The notes beneath the pieces were generated by a model. That model worked only from the letters and a program-made list of their open reading frames with translations, did no database searches and was not told the origin of the DNA. A program made the translations under genes and the position numbers. Of a DNA stretch of 64,000 nucleotides, positions 59,348 to 64,000 are shown piece after piece. Every line of letters starts with the position of its first letter. Position 1 is the first letter of the stretch. Source of the DNA: Duganella sp. Leaf126 (GTDB taxonomy: Bacteria > Pseudomonadota > Gammaproteobacteria > Burkholderiales > Burkholderiaceae_D); contig NZ_LMNW01000031.1 in assembly GCF_001423125.1 (NCBI RefSeq), positions 58,528 through 122,527 of the forward strand, given 5' to 3'.

Positions 59348-59818
59348 ATGTACCGAAAAATTCTGATCACGACCGACGGGTCCGCCGTGTCCAGCAAGAC
59401 TGCCTGCGCCGGCGTCACCTTTGCCGAACAGCTCGGTGCCGAAGTGCTGGTCCTGTTTGTCGCGCCCGCTTACCAATATCCGATTTACGTGGAAATCATC
59501 CCGCCCAGCTATCCGAGCGAGGACGAATACCGCGCCTCGCTGCTGCACGCGGGCGAAGAATACGTGCGCGACGTGGTCCAGGCGTGCCAGCGACGCAACA
59601 TCGTCTGCACCGCGCTGACCACGTTTGCCGAGAATGCGGCCACCGAAATCGTCGCCACCGGCGTCCGCCATGGATGCGACCTGATCTTCATGGGTTCGCA
59701 CGGGCGCAGCGGCTGGGGACAGTTACTATTGGGCAGTGTGACCAACAAGGTGTTGTCGCAATCACGCATTCCAGTGCTGGTGCACCGCCTGATTGCCGAA
59801 CCCGAGTACAAAAGTTAG
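59348..59818 (+). CDS. Universal stress protein (UspA family)
   Basis: This 156-residue single-domain protein begins MYRKILITTDGSAVSSKTACAGVTFAEQLGAEVLVLFV. The ATP-binding pattern near the end is GSHGRSGWGQLLLGSVTNKVL with SRIPVLV. A GGGAG site precedes the ATG at 59348. It has its own A+T-rich upstream region with an FNR-like site, in line with low-oxygen usp genes of other proteobacteria. Confidence 0.95.
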   Translation: MYRKILITTDGSAVSSKTACAGVTFAEQLGAEVLVLFVAPAYQYPIYVEIIPPSYPSEDEYRASLLHAGEEYVRDVVQACQRRNIVCTALTTFAENAATEIVATGVRHGCDLIFMGSHGRSGWGQLLLGSVTNKVLSQSRIPVLVHRLIAEPEYKS

Positions 59819-59910
59819 GATACTCGGTAACTTTTTGTAGTAGCATTACAAGATTACCTCAATCGCAACAATTTTTACTTTAAAACATTCTCCCGCGCAA
59901 GCAAACCACG

Positions 59911-60555
59911 ATGATACGAATAGTTATTGCCGACGATCACACCATCATGCGCGAGGGACTCAAACGCATCCTCGACGGCGCGCCCGACATCGATATCGTT
60001 GGCGAGGCCATCGACGGCTTCGAGGTGCTCGGCCATGTGCGCCAGGGCGGCTTCGACCTGCTGCTGCTCGACCTGTCGATGCCGGGCCGCAGCGGCGTCG
60101 ACCTGATCCGCCAGATCAAGGCCGAAGCGCCCAAGCTGGCCATTCTGATCCTCACCATGCACGAAGAAGAGCAGTACGCAGTGCGCGCCATCCGTGCCGG
60201 AGCGCAAGGCTATCTGACCAAGGAAAGTGCCGGCACCCAGCTGGTGGGCGCCATCCGCAAGGTCGCCGCAGGCCGCCCCTACATCAGCACCGAGGTGGCG
60301 GAGCAACTGGCGCTCAACATCATGATGCCCAACCAAAGCCTGCTGCACAAACAGCTGTCGGACCGCGAATTCGAGGTCTTTTCGCTGCTGGTGGCAGGCA
60401 AGTCGATCACCGAAATCGCCAACGGCCTGTACCTGAGCGTCAAGACGGTCAGCACCCATAAGACCCGGATCATGCAGAAAATGGGCATGAGCTCATTGTC
60501 AGAAATGGTTCAATATGCCGTAGCGCATCGCCTGCTGTCGCCGTTCAAAACCTGA
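59911..60555 (+). CDS. NarL/FixJ-type response regulator
   Basis: This protein has 214 residues. The receiver domain starts MIRIVIADDHTIMREGL, with acidic DD near 8-9, the phospho-aspartate in LLLLDLSMPG near residue 54, and the lysine in GYLTKESAG. A LuxR-type helix-turn-helix follows at about 150-205 (LSDREFEVFSLLVAGKSITEIANGLYLSVKTVSTHKTRI). No sensor kinase is adjacent; it is an orphan in this window. It sits between usp and a Crp/Fnr gene on the same strand. The ribosome site is weak. Confidence 0.93.
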   Translation: MIRIVIADDHTIMREGLKRILDGAPDIDIVGEAIDGFEVLGHVRQGGFDLLLLDLSMPGRSGVDLIRQIKAEAPKLAILILTMHEEEQYAVRAIRAGAQGYLTKESAGTQLVGAIRKVAAGRPYISTEVAEQLALNIMMPNQSLLHKQLSDREFEVFSLLVAGKSITEIANGLYLSVKTVSTHKTRIMQKMGMSSLSEMVQYAVAHRLLSPFKT

Positions 60556-60569
60556 ATTTTGCCCCTCAA

Positions 60570-60607
60570 GTAGGACTTCTCCTACACACCTTCGCACGCT
60601 CCTACGT
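60570..60607 (+). promoter_or_regulatory. GTAGGA/TCCTAC palindrome and GCTCCTACGT motif ahead of the Crp/Fnr gene
   Basis: GTAGGA-CTTC-TCCTAC (60570-60585) is a perfect 6-4-6 inverted repeat. Thirteen bases later GCTCCTACGT (60598-60607) repeats the half-site and is identical to the motif upstream of the CphA-N-like gene (14312-14321, minus strand). TCCTAC half-sites would suit a NarL-type dimer, perhaps the regulator encoded next door. Confidence 0.45.
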
Positions 60608-60791
60608 GCATATTCAGCCATTGCTGATATCCAGTCCCGGCCCCTGTTGGCATACTGAAATCACTGATTCATGCTGCACGGCATCAAGCGTGCCGTGCGC
60701 GCCGCTCACCCTTTTGCGCATGGTTTGCGCACGATCCGGCGGCTTTCCTTCCACTGTTTCGAACCGCATCACGTGCACACAGGAGCTCACC

Positions 60792-61646
60792 ATGCTGTCA
60801 ACGCAAGCGTCTGAAATTCGCCCGGTCACGACGACCCTGCAATCGTCGTCGATGGAAGCCGGCCGCCAGCGTCAGGGGCGCCTCTGGTCCAACCTCAAGG
60901 AAGTGTGCGATCTGCTGCACATTCCGTCGGCGGCATCGGTCACCACCGAAGAACTGTTGTTCCAGCACGTGCAGTTCAAGACGGGCCAGCGCATCCATAC
61001 CATTGGCCAGCCGTTCGACACGCTGTACATCGTCAATTCCGGCTTTCTGAAAACCGTGCTGATCGACGAGTTCGGCAACGAGCAGGTCCTGAGTTTCCCG
61101 ATGAAGGGCGACATGCTCGGCGTCGATGGCATCCACACCCGCCACTACTCGTCGGAAGCGGTGGCGCTGTCCGACTGCGACCTGATCCTGTTGCCGTTCA
61201 AGAAGCTGACCGCGCTGGGCCGGGTCCACCTGGAGCTGGAAAACATGATGTACGGCGTCATGAGCCGCGAGCTGGTGCGCGAGCAGACCATGATCGGCAT
61301 GCTCGGTGCCCTGTCCGCCGAAGCGCGCGTGGCGCGTTTCCTGGTCATGCTGGCCGACCGTTTCGCCCAGATGGGCTACTCTGCCAAGCTGTTCAACCTG
61401 CGCATGACGCGCCACGAGATCGGCAGCTACCTGGGCCTGACGCTGGAAACGGTCAGCCGCACGCTGTCGGCCTTCAACGAGATTGGCCTGATCAGCGTGG
61501 ACCAGCGCACCATCGGCATCAAGGACGCCGAGGCGCTGAAAACCCTGCGCCGGCTGCCACCCTCGCGCACGCGGGCCAAGCAGCTGGCGGCAGCCAAGAG
61601 CAAGAACCAGTCCGCCACGCCGGCGCAACTGCTGGCCGCCCTCTAA
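60792..61646 (+). CDS. Crp/Fnr-family transcription regulator
   Basis: This protein has 284 residues. A cyclic-nucleotide-binding beta-barrel lies at about 50-160 (FKTGQRIHTIGQPFDTLYIVNSGFLKTVL, LSFPMKGDMLGVDGI). The long dimer helix is followed by a winged helix with MTRHEIGSYLGLTLETVSRTLSAFNEIGLI. The N-terminal cysteines that hold the FNR iron-sulfur cluster are absent, so it is not a classic oxygen sensor. AGGAG is 6 bases upstream of ATG 60792. A strong terminator follows. Confidence 0.92.
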   Translation: MLSTQASEIRPVTTTLQSSSMEAGRQRQGRLWSNLKEVCDLLHIPSAASVTTEELLFQHVQFKTGQRIHTIGQPFDTLYIVNSGFLKTVLIDEFGNEQVLSFPMKGDMLGVDGIHTRHYSSEAVALSDCDLILLPFKKLTALGRVHLELENMMYGVMSRELVREQTMIGMLGALSAEARVARFLVMLADRFAQMGYSAKLFNLRMTRHEIGSYLGLTLETVSRTLSAFNEIGLISVDQRTIGIKDAEALKTLRRLPPSRTRAKQLAAAKSKNQSATPAQLLAAL

Positions 61647-61684
61647 AAGCCTGCAACACGTCACGCGTTCTCACCCAGCTTTGC

Positions 61685-61712
61685 GCCCGGCCCTGCGGCC
61701 GGGCTTTTTTTT
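61685..61712 (+). terminator. Terminator after the Crp/Fnr gene
   Basis: Stem GCCCGGCC/GGCCGGGC with loop CTGC and eight T. Confidence 0.93.
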
Positions 61713-61773
61713 GCCTGCCATGCTGCCGTTTCCTGATTTTTCCGGCAATTTTTTGCATCCGTCAAAATACCGC

Positions 61774-61829
61774 TTGCATTCCCCTCCACCTTCCTCAATA
61801 ATGAACGCAAATACGAATCATTCTTATTT
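61774..61829 (+). promoter_or_regulatory. hemP promoter with Fur box
   Basis: TTGCAT (61774-61779), 17 bases, AATAAT (61797-61802). A 10-1-10 inverted repeat follows at 61809-61829, AAATACGAAT-C-ATTCTTATTT, with one mismatch between arms. It resembles betaproteobacterial Fur boxes and covers the expected transcription start, so iron-loaded Fur should repress. Confidence 0.75.
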
Positions 61830-61843
61830 GAAGGAGAGATGCG

Positions 61844-62047
61844 ATGCCTGCCGCCCTGCCCGTCCACCCGCCCGCAATCAGTGTCCGTTCCACCGTCGCC
61901 GTGCCGGCGGCTGCTGCTGTCGTTCCCGTCAAACGCGTCAGCAGCGCCGGGCTGATGGATGGTGGCCGTGAACTCGAAATCGAACATGCGGGCCGCGTCT
62001 ACCGCCTGCGCGTCACCCAGCTCAACAAGCTGATCCTGACCGCCTGA
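61844..62047 (+). CDS. hemP: Hemin uptake protein HemP
   Basis: This 67-residue protein has an Ala/Val/Pro-rich N-terminus and the HemP motif at the end: [35 protein letters not shown], with cores GRELEIEH, YRLR and NKLILT. HemP is a small regulator or accessory of haem uptake, often under Fur. AAGGAGAG lies 5 bases before the ATG. No haem receptor or transporter is in the window. Confidence 0.92.
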   Translation: MPAALPVHPPAISVRSTVAVPAAAAVVPVKRVSSAGLMDGGRELEIEHAGRVYRLRVTQLNKLILTA

Positions 62048-62181
62048 GACCGTTTCTGCCCGTTTTTGCCGCACGGGGAACATGCCGGGCGCCGCCCGGC
62101 GCCTGCCCTTCGAGTTTGCCAGCCGCAGCCTAGCGTGTGCATTGCCAGCCGAGCTCCCTTTTTCCACACCAGGAGTGTTTG

Positions 62182-62520
62182 ATGGCTATCCACATCGACC
62201 GTACCGATCCGATCTTCCAGACGCCCGCGCAGGGTGGTCACCAGCCCGAGCTGATGCTCTCGGCGGTGCTGCACCTGATGTCGCATTACACGGCCAGCAA
62301 TGACGCCGATGGCGGCTGCATCAAGCTGGCCGCCGTCATCGAGCGCCACCTGAAAGCGCTGGCCAGCCTGCCCGACCTGGCGCCGGTGCTGAGCGCCACC
62401 TGCCAGCAACTGCACGAGCAGTGGGCGGCCGTGGTCGAGCGCAATCTGCAACAGCAGGAAAAGACCAATTTTCTCGGCCGCATCATGGCGCGCGCCCGCA
62501 GCGCACCGGCCACGGCCTGA
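62182..62520 (+). CDS. Conserved-looking small protein of unknown function
   Basis: The 112 residues start MAIHIDRTDPIFQTP and appear helical throughout (LMLSAVLHLMSHY, GCIKLAAVIERHLKALASL, LHEQWAAVVERNLQ). No signal peptide, membrane segment or known motif is seen. AGGAG lies 6 bases before the ATG at 62182, so it is well supported as a gene. It sits between hemP and the DUF2325 gene and is probably co-transcribed under Fur control. Confidence 0.8.
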   Translation: MAIHIDRTDPIFQTPAQGGHQPELMLSAVLHLMSHYTASNDADGGCIKLAAVIERHLKALASLPDLAPVLSATCQQLHEQWAAVVERNLQQQEKTNFLGRIMARARSAPATA

Positions 62521-62536
62521 CACGGAGCCCTTCACC

Positions 62537-63919
62537 ATGTGCGAAAAACACGATCCGCTGGCAGCGATCATCGCTGCCGCAATGCCCCACCGGGCCGGCC
62601 TGCCCGGCGCCACAACATCATCGGCCGCCACGCGGGCCACCACAGGGGCCCCCGGGCCGCAACCGGCACAGCCGCTGCCGCAGACACCAGCGGCAGACGC
62701 AGCGCAGCAGCAGATGGTGCGGCCGGCAAAACCGCTGATCCACAACGTCGCCAGCGCCAGCGCCGAAGCGCAAGCGTCACGCCGGCGGCGCCTGTGGGAA
62801 CTGGGCCACGCCTGCCATTGCCCGCTGGTCGGGGTCGGATTCCCGCTGGGCGTGCTGCGCAAGCTGGTGGACAAGGTCACCCACGGCAAGGTGCTGGCCG
62901 ACGACTACGAAGTGCACGTCGGTGCGGTCACCGAGTGCGCCACCCGCAACCGCCTGTCCGAGGCACTGCAAAAGGAACTGGAACGGCGCTATGCGCCGGT
63001 GCTGCTGCGTTTTCGCGCGGCCAGGACCACCGAGCAGGTGGCCGGGCTGTGGCGCGCCGCCGTCGCTGCCGGCGATGTGGCAGGCGCCTTCTGGGCGGGC
63101 CTGACCCATCCGCGCTGCAGCCCGGAACTGGAAGAACAGATGTGCCGCGACCTGCACATGGTGCAGCACCAGGCCGGCGCCTGCGTGCGTGCCGACATCA
63201 GCAAATTCAACGCCACCGTGCGCGAAAACGCCCGCCTGACGCAGGAGCTGGCCAGGTCGCAGCAACGCGCCGCCGCCCTGCTGGCGGAAAAAACCGCCGA
63301 TGCCGACAGGCACGCGGCCGAACTGATGCAGCTGCGCGCGCAGGCAATCGGCAAGGACAGCCTGGCCGATGCGCTGCGCAGCGAACTGGACGCCTTGCGC
63401 GCATCGATCCCGGGACTGGAAACGCGGGCCCGGCTGGCGGACCGGCTGCAGCAGATGGACGAGCGCGAACGCGCCATGCGCCAGCAGATCGCCGACCTCA
63501 AGCTGGAACTGGCGCGCGCGGCAGAAGCCCCGCCGGCGCTGCCCCTGCGCGACGCCGCCCACGCCGATGCCAGCCGGCAGGTGGTCGAGCACGTGATGAA
63601 AATGCCGCTGCGCCTGAGTGAGCGCGCGGTCTTGTGCGTGGGCGGGCGCAGCGGCAATGTCGCCACCTACCGCGAGCTGATCGAACGCGAGGGCGCGCAG
63701 TTTTCGCACCACGACGGCGGCCTGGAAGACAACGCCAACCGTCTCGACGCCAGCCTGGCCGCAGCCGACCTGGTGATTTGCCAGACCGGCTGCATCAGCC
63801 ATAGCGCCTACTGGCGGGTCAAGGACTATTGCAAGCGCAACGGCAAGCGCTGCGTCTTCATCGACAACCCCAGCATTTCCAGCCTGGCACGCGGGCTGGA
63901 GCAGGTCGGCGCGGACTGA
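62537..63919 (+). CDS. DUF2325 domain protein
   Basis: This 460-residue cytoplasmic protein has a Pro/Ala-rich N-terminus (1-70), a conserved-looking part with GHACHCPLVGVGFPLGVLRKLVDKVTHGKV, a long coiled coil at about 230-330, and a C-terminal DUF2325 domain from about 355: VLCVGGRSGNVATYRELIEREGAQFSHHDGG, VICQTGCISHSAYWRVKDYCKRNGKRCVFID. The C-terminal domain has a Rossmann-like pattern and several cysteines. Role unknown. It lies 16 bases after the 112-residue gene in the hemP unit. Confidence 0.85.
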   Translation: MCEKHDPLAAIIAAAMPHRAGLPGATTSSAATRATTGAPGPQPAQPLPQTPAADAAQQQMVRPAKPLIHNVASASAEAQASRRRRLWELGHACHCPLVGVGFPLGVLRKLVDKVTHGKVLADDYEVHVGAVTECATRNRLSEALQKELERRYAPVLLRFRAARTTEQVAGLWRAAVAAGDVAGAFWAGLTHPRCSPELEEQMCRDLHMVQHQAGACVRADISKFNATVRENARLTQELARSQQRAAALLAEKTADADRHAAELMQLRAQAIGKDSLADALRSELDALRASIPGLETRARLADRLQQMDERERAMRQQIADLKLELARAAEAPPALPLRDAAHADASRQVVEHVMKMPLRLSERAVLCVGGRSGNVATYRELIEREGAQFSHHDGGLEDNANRLDASLAAADLVICQTGCISHSAYWRVKDYCKRNGKRCVFIDNPSISSLARGLEQVGAD

Positions 63920-64000
63920 AGTGCAGCAGTAAGGCGCCCGCGCCCGACGCCGCATCGCTTCTGCGCAGTGCAATCGGACTGCCAGCTTGATGCGCTGATA

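Overview
The window is high-GC DNA in which nearly every base is coding. Its backbone gene strings are typical of Burkholderiales: rpsF-priB-rpsR-rplI next to dnaB, leuC-entericidin-leuD-leuB-asd, and fimV-truA-trpF-trpB-trpA-accD-folC-SPOR-cvpA-purF-PLP enzyme. The hemP and DUF2325 genes, a cyanophycin-synthetase-like protein and large YDG-repeat exoproteins point to Oxalobacteraceae (Massilia, Duganella or Janthinobacterium type). This placement is inference from gene content and order, not from a search. No tRNA, rRNA, CRISPR array, transposase or prophage was seen.

Layout. 1-12546 (minus strand) is a signalling and secretion block: a GAF/HD-GYP protein, a CHASE2 adenylate cyclase, the transporter TpsB1, its giant exoprotein TpsA1, and the start of one more exported protein cut by the window edge. 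12717-19018 is mixed: a metallo-beta-lactamase-fold protein, a stand-alone cyanophycin-synthetase N-domain protein, ycaO, a vapBC pair, a small cysteine-containing protein, and a Pit phosphate transporter with its DUF47 partner. 19113-22139 carries dnaB and the rpsF-priB-rpsR-rplI operon, where priB appears to start at CTG. 22309-25884 has a secreted DUF5695-like protein and lexA under two consensus SOS boxes. 26037-39767 is the long housekeeping string (purine, folate, fatty acid, tryptophan, pseudouridine, FimV).

40357-51295 (plus strand) is an islet of about 11 kb lying between fimV and asd, genes that are normally close neighbours in this order. It holds an exported phage-tail-collar protein, a Sel1-repeat protein, a second TpsA with an ESPR signal and 19 YDG repeats, and a second TpsB. 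51356-56008 is the leucine/aspartate-family block. 56222-58995 is a two-gene cheZ-cheA unit. 59348-63919 holds a universal stress protein behind an FNR-type site, a NarL-type response regulator, a Crp/Fnr regulator, and a Fur-box-controlled hemP unit with two poorly characterised genes.

The most interesting features are the two unlike two-partner secretion loci with in-frame DNA repeats at several scales, the cyclic-nucleotide genes upstream of the first, the exported tail-collar protein heading the second, the stand-alone CphA-N protein sharing a promoter motif with the Crp/Fnr gene, and the CTG start of priB.
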